Assembly (NCBI GenBank): GCA_020152595.1
Contig: JAIGNY010004273.1
Span: 78,501-142,500 of the forward strand
Length of the DNA: 64,000 nucleotides
From: Chiridota heheva
Lineage: Eukaryota > Echinodermata > Holothuroidea > Apodida > Chiridotidae
Reading direction: 5' to 3'
Part shown: positions 1 to 12,539 of the stretch, in pieces
How positions within the stretch are numbered: position 1 is the stretch's first letter
How the letters are laid out: each line of letters opens with the position of its first letter
The notes under the pieces: generated by a model
The model's database searches: none
Seen by the model: only the letters and a program-made list of their open reading frames with translations
Told to the model about the DNA's origin: nothing
Position numbers and translations under genes: made by a program

Positions 1-124
1 TCAATAATATCCAAATATTAAACATAACTCACTCCACCAAATACAACTTTTTACTTTCCTTCATTTCCAAATCCTCATAACAACAAAAAAAAAGATCATA
101 AATATTAGAGCTGAGTCGGGCTAT

Positions 125-290
125 TTGGTTTATACTTCAACAAGCCATGATGACCACATCAGGCCGGTGCTAATCCAAATTTCGGTGGTGCAAGCAAATG
201 AGACACGACTCCCTCTGGATAGGACGTCAGTCCATCGCCCTCAACTCCCCACCCACATTACAGCTGAGAAGATTAGAGCTAAGCTAAATG
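125..290 (-). mobile_element. SINE family A, 3' part
   Basis: Read on the minus strand, this matches the second half of the neighbouring SINE: ctcagctgta, then gcgatggactg-cgtcc, then a CTC-CTTGC stretch, then gattagcaccggcc. It is a partial copy lying directly behind the 312-555 copy. Confidence 0.6.
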
Positions 291-311
291 CATTCCAGCC
301 ATTATTCTCAT

Positions 312-555
312 AGAGCCAGTGCTTATCCCCAGTTTCAATGGTGCAAGCGGCTGAGAGTACCCAACTTTCCCTCAACGGGATGCCAGTCCATCGCATATTA
401 ACTCCCTAGCAGTGCTGGTACTAATTTTACAGCCGAGTGGACTGAAGCAAGTAGAGTGTCTTGCTCAAGGACATAAAGGCAGGGTCGCGGAGGGAATTAA
501 ACTTGGTACCTTTGGAATACAAGCATGACTTCTTAACCACTACACCTCTTGAGAA
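312..555 (-). mobile_element. SINE family A, near-complete, with tRNA-like head
   Basis: On the minus strand it begins with a tRNA-like head: A-box-like GGTGTAGTGGTTAAG and B-box-like GTTTAATTCCC. The body follows: ccttgagcaagacac, gtccactcggctgta, taccagcactgc, gatggactggcatcccg, actctcagccgctt, ggggataagcactgg, ending gctctatgag. Related copies occur at 25495-25735, 55514-55735, 56393-56480, 56486-56615 and 59690-59895. Confidence 0.75.
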
Positions 556-1299
556 GACTGGCGCCAGTAAAAAAGTACTGTGTTCAACCATAAGGGTACC
601 TCAATCTAAATTGTTGAAGCCAGAAATTCTAGAAGTTCTTTTTCTCCGAATATTCAGGGTTTATTCACTTTTATAGTACCCATGGTTCTGGGTACCCATT
701 ATCTAAGTGGGTATTCATTTTGGAAATTCATTTTTTGACTGCATAAGAATAGGGGTGACTGATTATAATGGGTACCAGTTGTCCAATTAGGTATTATTTT
801 GGGTACATATTATCCAACTGGTTAATGATTTTGATAACAATCTTATGATTTTGATACCAGTTATCTTGACTTGGTATTATTTTGGGTACCCTTTACTAAC
901 CCACTTCATCTTTTAGGGTATGGATTATTCAACTGGGTAATATTTTGTGTACACGTTATCAAATTGTGTATGACTTTGGGTGCATGTTATCCCACTGAGT
1001 ATAACAAATATTCATGACCCCCCCCCCCCCCTCCTCCCCCAACTTAGCCCTAATAAACTCTGACAAACCAATCCACCGATCAGACGAGACAACCTTATTC
1101 AATCTGTCCATTTATACTTATCTTGTTTAATACAACAGCTATGCAAAAATATCTTGTGTATGGAAAAGTCTGTTCCATATGCCAATTCAGAATGTCAGGA
1201 GAATTATCTAGACACCCCCCCCCCCCTTCCCCCTCCCTCATCAATGACAACTTATAACCTTTAGTATGTAAACCATGCATGGAGGGGCAGTATGTCTCT

Positions 1300-1615
1300 C
1301 CTCCTCTCCCAGCTGTAGCATGCAAGCTTTCCATAACTTGGAAGAAAGGAGAATTAGGTTGATATTTTTCAACAATATTGTTTCCGGCCGAAGAAGGCCC
1401 CTCTCCCCCTTTCCCCAACTGTAGTATGCAAGTTTTCCATAACTTGGGAGAAAGGAGAATTAGGTTGATATTTTTCTACAATCTTGTTTCTGGCCCAAGA
1501 TTGCCCCCCCCCCCTTTCCACCCCCACACCCCTCCCAGCTGTAGCATGCAAGCTTTCGTAGCTTGGGAGAAAGGACAATTGGGTTGATATTCTTCAACAA
1601 TCTTGTTTCCGGCCT
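1300..1615. repeat. About 115-125 bp tandem repeat, about 3 copies, with poly-C spacers
   Basis: Units share ctgtagcatgcaagctttcc, then aacttgggagaaaggagaat, then ttgatatttttcaacaatcttgtttc. The spacers are C-rich runs of 8 to 10 C. A related C-rich block lies at 1019-1040 and another at 1215-1226. Confidence 0.75.
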
Positions 1616-2116
1616 AATGGCCTCATGCCAAATTAAAAATCAGAAATAAGTTGTACCGTCAATTCCTAATAAAAAGGTTTACCAGCTTAATGAATGCTGC
1701 AAAGACTACAAGCAGACCTGACGTGAAAGATGGCCAGCTCCCCTACCACCACCCCCATTGAGTGGACAATATCCCCTGCATACACTGAGCAAATAAAATA
1801 AAAAATCCTTAGTATACAAGCTGTATACAAATTCTAATACACAAAAAAAAACGCATAATGGCCAAAGTTTTGAGGTGGGCTATACCAAATCTGTTATCAT
1901 GCAGTCCAATGCGAGATTTCAAATGTACAGACACCCAACTGCATAAGGATCCACATATCATACACAAGATAATGTACAGACACCCAACTGCATAAGGATC
2001 CACTTACATACACAAGATATTTTCATATATAAAAGCTTCACTTTAAAAGCTGCACTTTAAAAGCTTCACATGTTCCTTCCTTGTCTGTTCTTAACCTTCT
2101 TCTTCACCCCTTCTGC

Positions 2117-2698
2117 TACTCTCCCATTACCATTCTCTTTGCACCACCCCTCAGCTACTCTCCCTTTCCCATTCTCTTCGCACCACCCCTCACCTACTCT
2201 CCCTTTCCAATTCTCTTCGCACCACCCCTCACCTACTCTCCCTTTCCCATTCTCTTTGCACCACCCCTCACCTACTCTCCCTTTCTCATTCTCTTTGCAC
2301 CACCCCTCACCTACTCTCCCTTTCCCCATTCTCTTCGCACCACCCCTCACCTACTCTCCTTTCCAATTCTCTTCGCACCACCCCTCACCTACTCTCCCTT
2401 TCCCATTCTCTTTGCACCACCCCTCACCTACTCTCCCTTTCTCATTCTCTTCGCACCACCCCTCACCTACTCTCCCTTTCCCCATTCTCTTCGCACCACC
2501 CCTCATCTACTCTCCCTTTCCAATTCTCTTCGCACCACCCCTCACCTACTCTCCCTTTCCAATTCTCTTCGCACCACCCCTCACCTACTCTCCCTTTCCA
2601 CATTCTCTACGCACCACTCCTCACCTACTCTCCCTTCCAATTCTCTTCGCACCACCCCTCACCTACTCTCCCTTTCCAATTCTCTTCACACCACTCCT
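2117..2698. repeat. About 39-bp minisatellite, about 15 copies
   Basis: The consensus runs caccacccctcacctactc then tccctttccaattctcttcg, with 38-39 bp spacing. The strand is strongly pyrimidine-biased. Overlapping open frames are proline/serine/leucine-rich products of the repeat. Confidence 0.93.
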
Positions 2699-3239
2699 CT
2701 ACTCTCAAAAAACTATCACTTAATAAATTCTTAACAAAAGCTTACTTGCCTTGAACACTTGTGTCAGGCTTCTATAGTGTACAAATCATCTTGTATTAAA
2801 CCTATGCAACCTAATAATGCATATCAAACCATATACCGATCCTGACACACTTGAAAAAAAATCCTTTAAATCAGGAATCAGTTTCCTTAAAGGAAAACCA
2901 CAAATCCTTATCCTGGCTAACAAACTCACCATCAGCACCCTCCAGAAACCTTAATGAACATGGGGGTTTGACGATGAATTTTGATGTCACCATCAAAAGG
3001 AAGGGGGTCCAAACGACTAAATAACTTTATTTCTAATATGGGATCACTGCCCACCCCCATCACTGACCGAGTTTTCTACTGCATGATGAGGAAATGTGTG
3101 CATACCTCTAATCTAATGGGATTTTTGGAGTTCGTGCATGGTTGTAAACATCACTAACAAAAACGTTCTAGTTTTCAATATAATCCATATCTGATTAAAC
3201 TTATGATAGTATTGATAATGTCCAGGGTGCCTGTGCCTG

Positions 3240-3775
3240 AGATGGCTTGGGTGGGGGAGGTAATGGGGGAGGGGAAGAAATCCAAAGGTGGACACCTTTG
3301 CAATATGATATATCTATCATCCATAGATGTAAGGGGGTACAATGAGCATTACAACTCGTATATGGGTTGGTTGAGGAGGTATAACGACACAACGCCAGCG
3401 ATTGCGCCAGTGAGATGACACTCCTGTGCCTAATATGGGCTGGGATACATCTATCATCTATAACTGTAAGGGACTTTGTAAAGTGCATTATAAGTGGTAT
3501 ACGTACGTGTCAGTTGGTGAGGTTCAACGACACAACGCCAGTGATTGCACCAGTGAGATTAGATTCATGTGCCTGATAAGGGCTGGGGTGGGGGAGGAGA
3601 CTTATGAACAAGGGGGTAGGGTGGGGAATCCAAAGGTGGATATCATCTTTGAGATATGATATATCCATCATCCATAGATGTAAGGGAGTTTGTAATGAGC
3701 ATTACAACTGGTATCTGTATTGGTTGGTGACGTTTAACGACACAATGACAGTGATTAAGCAAGCGAGATTAGATG
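3240..3775. repeat. About 190-bp degenerate tandem repeat, 3 copies
   Basis: Three copies share tatcatccatagatgtaagg, gcattacaact-gtat, ttggttga-g, acgacacaac-ccagtgat and cagtgagatt. The copies have diverged and carry G-rich insertions (gggtgggggagg). Confidence 0.75.
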
Positions 3776-3825
3776 AATGGTATGCACCAGTATCCCAGGG
3801 GTCTTCAATCCCATGCCCTTATTGG

Positions 3826-4256
3826 TAAGAGCGCTTTCCCTCATTGGTGAGAGCGGTTCCCCTCATTGGTGAGAGCGGTTCCCCTCATTGGTGAGAGCGG
3901 TTCCCCTCATTGGTGAGAGCGGTTTTCCTCTATGGTGAGAGCGGTTCCCCTCATTGGTGAGAGAGGTTCCCCTCATTGGTGAGAGCAATTCCCCTCACTG
4001 GTGAGAGCGGTTCCCCTTATTAATGAGAGCGGTTCCCCTCATTGGTGAGAGCGGTTCCCCTCTTTGGTGAGAGCGGTTCCCCTCATTGGTGAGAGTGGTT
4101 CCCCTCATTAATGAGAGCGGTTTCCCTCATTGGTGAGAGCGGTTCCCCTCATTGGTGAGAGCGATTCCCCTCCTTGGTGAGAGCGGTTCCTCTCATTAAT
4201 GAGAGCAGTTTCCCTCATTGGTGAGAGCAGTTCCCCTCATTAATGAGAGCGGTTCC
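3826..4256. repeat. 22-bp minisatellite, about 20 copies
   Basis: The unit is gagagcggttcccctcattg then gt, with variants cattaatgagagc and ccttggtgagagc. The TCATTGGTGAGAGC core resembles the D-arm/A-box of a tRNA. No B-box in the proper order was found beside it. Confidence 0.93.
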
Positions 4257-5134
4257 CACATACCCTGTAGCACAGACACCCCAATCATGTTTCTATGAAA
4301 TTCACTCAAAAAAACAAAAAAACGAGAAATTTAACTGACAAATAAATAAATTGTGCATACATCTACTTAGCCCCCTCAAACACATTCTTGACAATACACA
4401 TTCAAAAATTACATTCAATTGAAAAACTTACATTATATAACTACTTCTGTAAATATAGCTGAAAGAGATGTCTGTATTCTGATATTGTTGACAATTGTCA
4501 CCAATAGTAACATATACTGAAGGCTTATATTCCAAAAGGAGTGAAACTTGTGTTCAAAAGATAGTATTAGCATACGCCCTTTGACCCAGATTGTTTAATA
4601 GGATGCATTTCGATGTAAAGCTTCTTTGTTCCCTTTTCAAATATTTTGAAATTTAACCTCGGAATGATGTCTATGATCTTTAAAGAAAAAAAAAAAAGAA
4701 GGGAGGATAAAAATCATACCCCTCAGGATATTTTCATTTTTCAATCCCTGGGGGTTGGGTATCAAATTCTTACAGGAAATAAAGTGCACCGTTTGTTTTG
4801 TCTAGTGTAACTGCACCATGACATCCATGGTCAATTTGTGCCAGAGAGGATTATGTCAGAGCTAGGTGTGAAAGTAGTTGAAGAAGACGGACAAAGTGCA
4901 GTAGGTAAGTATAAGGGTGGACAAGGTTAAGATAAGACAACTTTAAGAAAACCTCTAATGTAATTCAAGTTAACAGTGTCATTGTTCAGTAAAATAATAA
5001 TGAAAATTGCAACAACAAAGATCTAAGCAGTTGTTTTTATCTGTACATAACGCTCAAGTAAATTAGATTTACAATGAATTTCACATCAGTAAATGCTAAA
5101 CTAACTTGCATTGATATTTAAAGAAAATTGTGTG

Positions 5135-5359
5135 ACTCAACCAGTTATATTGTTCATCCAGTTGTTACAGTGCATTCGGACTCAACCATTTATATTGTTC
5201 ACCCAGTTGTTACAATGCATTTGGACTCAACCAGTTATATTGTTCATCCAGTTGTTACAGTGCATTCGGACTCAACCAGTTATATTGTTCATCCAGTTTG
5301 TTACAGTGCATTCGGACTCAACCAGTTATATTGTTCACCCAGTTGTTACAGTGCATTCA
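5135..5359. repeat. 45-bp minisatellite, 5 copies
   Basis: The unit is actcaaccagttatattgtt, catccagttgttacagtgca, ttcgg. One unit carries a single-base insertion (46 bp), which switches the reading frame and explains the two overlapping repeat-derived open frames. Confidence 0.93.
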
Positions 5360-7846
5360 TTATTGTTATGAAATGAAGTCATGTCCATACTATGACAAAT
5401 ATTAGTGTACTAGGACACATATCTATAAAAAAAATGAAGGCTTGAAAAGTTCCAGCTGCAATTACAACCAAGACACACTTTGTATTATATGAAGACTCGT
5501 CTGGAAGTTAAGAAGATATCTTATGGGAGGGTCGAAACCACTCCCCTTTCCTGCTATTTTCTAAATTCAAGGTGGGCTATACCTTATCGTCTCATGTATT
5601 CTTCAAGGAGAAAACATTTTTTCTTTGTGTATTCCTGAAATGCAACTCGGTCAATGCAGGAGCACAGATCTTTCAGTGTAGAGATCAATATCCAGATGAT
5701 GTGTAAATGGTCCCAAAGGTAGGTTCTCAAGCTCAACTATAATCAATTTATTGATTTATAACCAATAAATCAATAAATATTTATATAAAATCAATCAATC
5801 TATGTTTAGCTATAAAGTTTAGATAACAGGGTCTTAGTTCCACTCAGTATGGGCATTATATGGGTGTTATACCTACTGAACACGTCCATGAAAGGATACA
5901 GGAGTTCCCCCAACCAAGAGGTGGGAAGGGGGGGGGGTGCTTTTGACATAATGCTTGAAATGTACCCAAATCATTCTTGTGTTAGGAGAAATACATGTTT
6001 TCATCATGAAAAGCGCTGTTGATCTATTTACTTGCCTCAACCATTTTCAAGTGCATGCGTGAGATCTGAATGGCTCTCACCTCGCAATGACTCCAGTGAC
6101 ATCACAGTAAGACCTCTGATGTTTGACCTAAATTGCCTTTTGTACATGCAGGCATCCCTATCTAAATACACTCCTAACAAACTCCAAAGAATTCATTTAC
6201 TACAGGCATTTTTTACATTTTTCTTAATTAATCAATTATCAATTATGCGTAATTATCGGGAAAGGACATATAACGCCACACTGTGGTCGACATTAGCCAC
6301 ACAAAAACACATAAGAGATCACATACCTTATAATGCTAAATGACAAAAAAATTCCCAAATCCTTACATTTAACGGTAAATTTAAAGCTTTCATTAAAACG
6401 GTTTTGCCTACCCGATGCCTCCGTTAGGAGAAAAGGGTACTAAAGCGGGCTTTCCTACCCAATTCCTCCATTGGGAGAAACGGGTACCTAAAGGGGCGTC
6501 GCTAGACCAAGGGGGCATGGGTGTACCAAAACACATTTGACCAAACACTATTAACAAATAACACACAATTTATCAATGGCCGAAAAATACTTAGTAAAAA
6601 GAGAAAAGGTTCCCGCCAATTTCACCTGTTAACTGCCCCTCACCCTTTTCATTACCCCTTCCCTTTTCCCATAGAATCAAAACCATTTGACTTTTACTCA
6701 AATATTTTTACCAATGTCATTCAAATCTTTAAAATAGCATCCAAGTCTTGAAATATAATACTACAAAATCAGGGAGTGTGTGACGCCTCACCCCACCCTC
6801 CCCCTCACCCCACCCTCCACCCACCCTGCAGAGGGTACATGTCACCAACACGATATCATATAAAACATTTATAAGAAATTGAAGAACGTAAGCAACTAGT
6901 AAAAAGCTAAACATTCAATTGTTATTCACGACACTTGTGTGTATGCGTACAAAGCATAATACTGATTAGTTAAAAATTTCCGATATATATATCTCCTCTC
7001 ATTTTTAATATTATCTTTCGAAGAAAAAAAAAAGAAAGAAAAGCTGAGCCCCTGTATTAAAACTGCGTCAACCCTTATGTGCATATAAGTACGATTAACA
7101 TGAGGCCAAATGAAAACTGAAATTTATACCGCCAAAATATTTTGTGTACAAAAAAATAAAGCACCTCAATAAAGAAGAAAACAGTTTTAGCTCCCAAGAA
7201 TGAAGCAAGCAAATCATATTTTTTTCTTTTGAAGTCGATTATATTTGCTTTGTATCAGTGGTGAAGCTAGAAGTAAATAAAGCCAAGAGGGGGTGGGGCG
7301 GGGAGAGGGGAATTGAGCCTGCATATTCCTGCCCCCCAATAATCACTCAAGAGAGATTTTGTAAGCATTCAGGAGAGAATGCATTCTTTTAGTCTTACTG
7401 TCAATTCCATAAATATAAAAAAAATGCCACCAAGTATGCACATCACTTAACCATGTCCCCCCACAATTAAAAAAAAAAACTTGGTACATTTTTCAGGAAA
7501 TTTGTCTCTTGCCCACCACTCCCAACTTTTTGGATAAAAGGCCATGTCCCCCAATTTCCAAATAAGAATAACTGCCGTGGTCACAAGGAATTGGTACCCT
7601 CACCTTCTGTAGCAGGTTATTTCAGCCCATATGGTAAGCTAGGTTCTATGATCAATTATTTAGTGAATACCTCTTCGTAGATAATATCTTTATATATCCA
7701 ACATCAATGTGGTTTTTGAAACCCGTCATATTAGGACTTTCTATGATTCTGAAGTGAGCAACGGGCACTTAATTGAATCACCCCCCACCCAACCCCTTGC
7801 TACTTCCCCACATTATGCGATGCAAGTGCTGTTATTACAATGATTG

Positions 7847-8311
7847 AAAGCTAGACCCCAATCGAGGGCCTGTGACCTATCTGGCAGATTCTACTTCAAC
7901 CCTCTATGTAATCAAAGTGCTTTAATAATGACTGGTAGGTAAGCTAGACCCCAATCGAGGGCCTATGACCTATCTGGCAGATTCTACTTCAATCCTCTAT
8001 GCAATCAAAGTGCTTTAATAATGACTGGTAGGTAAGCTAGACCCCAATCGAGGGCCTGTGACCTATCTGGCAGACTCTACTTTAACCCTCTATGCAATCA
8101 AAGTGCTTTAATAATGACTGGTAGGTAAGCTAGACCCAAATCGAGGGCCTGTGACCTATCTGGCAGATTCTACTTCAACCCTCTATGCAATCAAAGTGCT
8201 TTAATAATGACTGGTAGGTAAGCTAGACCCCAATCGAGGGCCTGTGACCTATCTGGCAGCTTCTACTTCAACCTTCCATGTAATCAAAGTGCTTTAATAA
8301 TGACTGGTAGG
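7847..8311. repeat. 93-bp tandem repeat, 5 copies
   Basis: The units are nearly identical and carry aagctagaccccaatcgagg, cctgtgacctatctggcaga and caaagtgctttaataatgac. 465 bp equals 5 x 93. The low divergence suggests recent expansion or homogenisation. Confidence 0.95.
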
Positions 8312-9481
8312 TATGCAGTCTATCTATCTAAAGTTTTCAACAATTTTGTAAAATGTACTTATTTTCTTTGAAATAAGGGCAATCTTAAAGATTGATGGGT
8401 AGATAATTCTTACTGGCATGTAGAAGAGTGCAGGTCCTCACATCGTCCAGAGTTAACGTGATATAATTTCTGTCCTTGTGTTAAAAGTAAAGGTCGTATT
8501 TATGCCGGAGAGCTAATAATTTTGTGAGCAAAAACTTTCCCTTCCAAAAAGTGTAATTCAAATAAACGTTTCGAACCCAATGTATGATACCATTTTCAAG
8601 ACCACATACAGCAAACTAACAGAGCACCATTAATGCAATGGCTCAACATGTGAGGTGACAAAATGAAACGAGAACAGATCAATTAAATGTCAATTTAGTG
8701 GGAAATGTGATATTGGAATGCAATAAAAAATAAAAATAAAAATAAAAATGGGTAACAGCCCTCGAAAAGAAAAACATTTCCTTTTTCAATCAAATCGCAA
8801 AAATAAAGCCGACGATTTTCATTGGTTGGTGTCAGTGACAAGTCTGATATAGATCTATATTTCTAAAATATCATATAGCTTTGCAGGGCACCACGCACCA
8901 CTCCATACAAACTTAACAGAAGTGCAATCTACTAAATCTCCTACCACTTTAAAACATCTTTTTCCTTAACGCACAAACAAACCCATGTTAACTCCTGGTC
9001 TGGTCACTCCCTAAATAATACCACCATATTTTACTTGACTTACTTTTAAACAACATAAAAGTTCAAATTAGCATGACCAATCTCATTCTCCTCTATTCAG
9101 AAATAAAAACAAACTCGATTTAAAAACGCTTTTGCGTCCGCAAGCTCTAATCTGCATTACATCTCCCCTCTCACAAAAAAAATTCATGACCTCAAAAAAA
9201 AAAAAATTCTCCAATATATATCAGACAACGCAATGTAACAAAAGACGCCCCAATCTGCAAAAACTTGTACCTCGAGCCCTCAAAAAAAATACCTCAATAT
9301 TTTTTTCTCCATTATTTTTACATCTATAATCGTGCCTACAATTTTTTCCCCAGTGAATGAAAAGTGTGTCGTTCCGAGAAACACTGGTGAATACAAAGAA
9401 GATAGAAAAGGCCTCGCATACACTTTATCCCCCGTCATATTAACGATCGTTTTTTTTTTTTGCGTTTTTTTTCCGAGTTTC

Positions 9482-9685
9482 TCAATCCGCATCGTCCCCC
9501 GTGCCTTCTTCTTCCGCATCGACGCTCCTCCTGTTGTCTCCCCCACCGGCGGCGATGGCGCCTGATCCGTCGGGTTGGGTCTTTTTTATTTCTTCCATCT
9601 TGCTGCAGTAGTCGGTGAAGACATCTCGAAATCGCGACCACGATTTCTCCGGTATGGTGATTGAGGTCCTGTATTGAGTTCTGGG
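9482..9685 (-). CDS. PURA: Pur-alpha terminal exon d: PUR repeat III C-half, acidic tail, stop
   Basis: Codes for 67 residues plus TGA (stop at 9484-9482), phase 0 at entry. The acceptor is attctcctttccag before CCCAGA. PRTQYRTSITIPEKSWSRF and then RDVFTDYCSKMEEI is the second half of PUR repeat III (strand, IPEKSWSRF turn, terminal helix). The tail after KKTQPDG is Gly/Ala-rich and then acidic (DAEEEGTGDDAD) and differs from the Gln/Glu-rich end of vertebrate Pur-alpha. The exon is GC-richer than its surroundings. No canonical AATAAA was seen on the sense strand within the next few hundred bases, so the 3' UTR end is not called. Confidence 0.93.
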   Translation of the reverse strand, partial: PRTQYRTSITIPEKSWSRFRDVFTDYCSKMEEIKKTQPDGSGAIAAGGGDNRRSVDAEEEGTGDDAD

Positions 9686-11071
9686 CTGGAAAGGAGAATA
9701 CAAAAATATATTTAAATGTCAGCAAAAACAAAAATTTAATGAAAATTGAAGAAGAAAAAATAATATTCTAAAATTTTAGGGGTTCCAAAACGTGACTGAA
9801 ATTTTTCTGAACTTTCTTTTCATTTTTATCACTACAAGTTTGGTTTATATGAATGCTAAGACACAAAACTTCACAATAAAAAAGTCAAAATAAAGAAAAT
9901 ATCGACATAAATATGCAAAAAAATTCTTGTCATTATAAAAATGGAGGATTTTTTTTACATATTTAGATTGTTTGTGAAATTTCCTTTTAAATGATACCAG
10001 TATAATTGTTTTTTTTCTCAAAGCAAAACCTGCAAAAACAATGAAAATGAACACACACAAAAAAAATTGCCACCGTAATTACTCGCGAAAATTAATGCCG
10101 CACATCTGGTGCAGTACTCGAATCCTGGCCATCTGCGTGATCTTCCCGAACACCAACTGCTGTACTAGACTGGCATGTACTAATGTGTGGGTTTGTTTTC
10201 ATAATTAAATATCGAGAAGAATACGGACGGAGGGGTTAAACCTATTGATTGTTTTTAATCCAAAGTACGTGGATTGGCCTTCATGACGGCATATTTCACA
10301 TAAGGGAGTTGTATCGCAATCAGAAACTTCAAATTTTGCCAAATTTTGGTCTCAAAAGGCTACAAATCATAATATGTTTCATAACTTTTGCCAAAAAATG
10401 ATATTGATGATAGGGGAAGTCAAAATTTGACCGAAACTAGATGCATTGATGTTTTTGTGTAAGTTCCTCATGGGTTTTCAGGCAAAAGCAAGGTCTGGAA
10501 GTTTTAAAGTCTTTGAGAAAGAAAAAAATAATCAATTTTCGTTAAATTTTGTGCATTTTTTTTTCATTTCAACCCATCTTTTTTTTCAAAATCTTCATCA
10601 TAAATAAGCCTCATCAAAACATTACATTTGCTGTAAAACTATTCCAGCTTTTCAAACGATACCAGGATCACTCTGTGGGCCCATTTGACAAAGTAAAATC
10701 ATTTTTGAAAAGTGCATATCCAATCAGTCGTGTCACGACCGAATGGTAATTTAAGGGCATTCAAAAATACTTTTTAAATATTATGAGATTTTAAATGCCT
10801 TCCTAAAGCTCCCCATTTCAATTTGTACCAAACTTGACATCAAATTTCCTTGGAAAATTCTAATAAACTTGAAGCCTTATTATACACTTTCCTTCCAAAA
10901 AATATTTGTTTTAAATTTAAGTTTGTCAAATTTTACATTGAAAGGTGCGATAACAGCATAACGACAGTCAGTTTTAATTTTTTGATTGGTCGAAATTTCA
11001 ACCAATTGCTATAGGTGTCTCTTCCGATCATATTTGCGCTATACTGATAATACATCCACCATTTTAAATCA

Positions 11072-11150
11072 GCAGTGTTGTGGCCGAGGCAGTGGGTTTC
11101 GCAATTGCTTTTGTGAAAAACGTAACGAGTTTGAATCTCGTCAAGGCAAC
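11072..11150 (+). mobile_element. tRNA-like sequence, probable SINE head or tRNA pseudogene
   Basis: GTTGTGGCCGAGGCAGTGG resembles a Leu/Ser-type A-box arm, and ACGAGTTTGAATCTCG a B-box stem-loop. The ends GTTG and CAAC can pair, giving a 4-5 bp partial acceptor stem. The middle does not form a clean anticodon arm, so a functional tRNA is unlikely. Confidence 0.5.
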
Positions 11151-11399
11151 TCTGTTCAACTCGGCCGTGTCATGTTGTCACCACACAGACATACCGTATG
11201 TACGTGATCTTCATACACACAATGTATATATTATACACTTCTTTGAATCTCTGAACAATTGTAATATGTTGATGACGTGTGTAAGTACATGCTATGTACT
11301 CACTGATGACATCAGACAGTTTTTCATGAAATACCCGCGCGCCGCACAATTACACTCCTAATTCCTTAACATTACACACCAGCAGGGCTTCCTTCCTAA

Positions 11400-12155
11400 C
11401 ATACCACCTAATTCTAAGTCCAAAACACCCCCTCTAATGATCTGACCTATTTCCAGAGACCTGATGGTATGTCTGCTCAACACAGACACACTATATACAC
11501 CAGATATTATTAACCCAGAGAGAGCGGAAAAATAACTCTTGACCTTTTTTTGTTTAATGTCACTTAGACCAAAAGTATTCAAGTCTTTAACCATACCGCC
11601 CCCACCCCCTCTAAACAATATAGACCTTCCTATCATTGTCAGTAACTGAGATATAGGAAAGAAATCATATACAGATTTTGAGCTGTCCACCGTCATAACA
11701 AATTCAGCATTAATTGAAAAAATAGATCAAACCTTGATTATGTACTCAAAAATTTTATTCTGAAAATATAAAACTGTTCAGATTGATTCATTTAACCAAT
11801 TATAGAAATGGCTAATTGTCCAAAGACCTTTAGTTTCTTTCCACAATTTTTCAGGCTATATTTAACTCCCATCCAAGTCTTTTTTAAAAAACAAATCTGA
11901 CATTTTTTCATGAAACAAACACCTCTTACAATCCAGAGCATACTCTCCAATTGCCCAAAATAACATAAGCTTTTCTTCCCAACAGTGCAATTTATATTCC
12001 ACTTAATTTCAATTCCAGAATACCCCCCTCTATTGATTTGACCTATTTCCAGAGATCTGATGCTATGTCTGCTCAACCCAGACACAACAAACGATCTGAG
12101 AAATTAAGGGAAAAAAATCCAGATATTAACCAGGAGAAGCCGAAAAAAAATTAAC
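11400..12155. repeat. Direct duplication of an unrecognised segment, about 600 bp apart
   Basis: Blocks at about 11400-11545 and 12000-12155 share ctgacctatttccagagacc, tgatg-tatgtctgctcaac, ccagatatta and the final aaaaataact-like end. On the minus strand both fall in open frames of about 100 codons that share the peptide LSRH-IRSLEIGQI-RGG. No family was recognised. Confidence 0.6.
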
Positions 12156-12539
12156 TCCGAGAGAAGAATTCCAATCTCATCACACTAAGAGTATAGGCAC
12201 TTGTGTTGGACGCAGTGAGCATTAGTGCAATAGGGCAGTAACGGCCATAGTGTGTGTGTATTGAGCATTCATTTCTTTTACTGTGTGTAAGTGATGCATG
12301 TACTGTGAGGAGCAAGTATCACATGGCATTCTCTCAGCTTGAGATCATTTTCTCGATATCTTGATAAATAATGTGTTGGAAGGTTCGTTAAGTGAGTGGT
12401 TGAAAGATACACAGACACTCCTAATTTGTTAAAAAAAAAAAAAAGGAAGACATTTTCAGAATATAAATTTGCATTTTCTTATAAATATTTAACTACAAAA
12501 ATTACAGTAAAGACAAAGAAAAATCGTTCTTTGAGCGTT

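Larger units (their letters stand above)
1..9481. other. 3' flank of the Pur gene, no host coding exon seen
   Basis: Contains SINE copies near the left edge, a run of GTACC-rich degenerate sequence (680-1000), poly-C stretches and minisatellites of several periods, listed separately. Open frames here are under 110 codons or are repeat-derived. Part of the right end must be Pur 3' UTR, but its limit cannot be fixed. Confidence 0.7.

Noticed and set aside
4800-4915. Possible small plus-strand exon (MSELGVKVVEEDGQSA followed by gtaagt)
   Set aside because: It has a donor-like end but no recognisable partner exon, no known motif and stop codons in the upstream frame.
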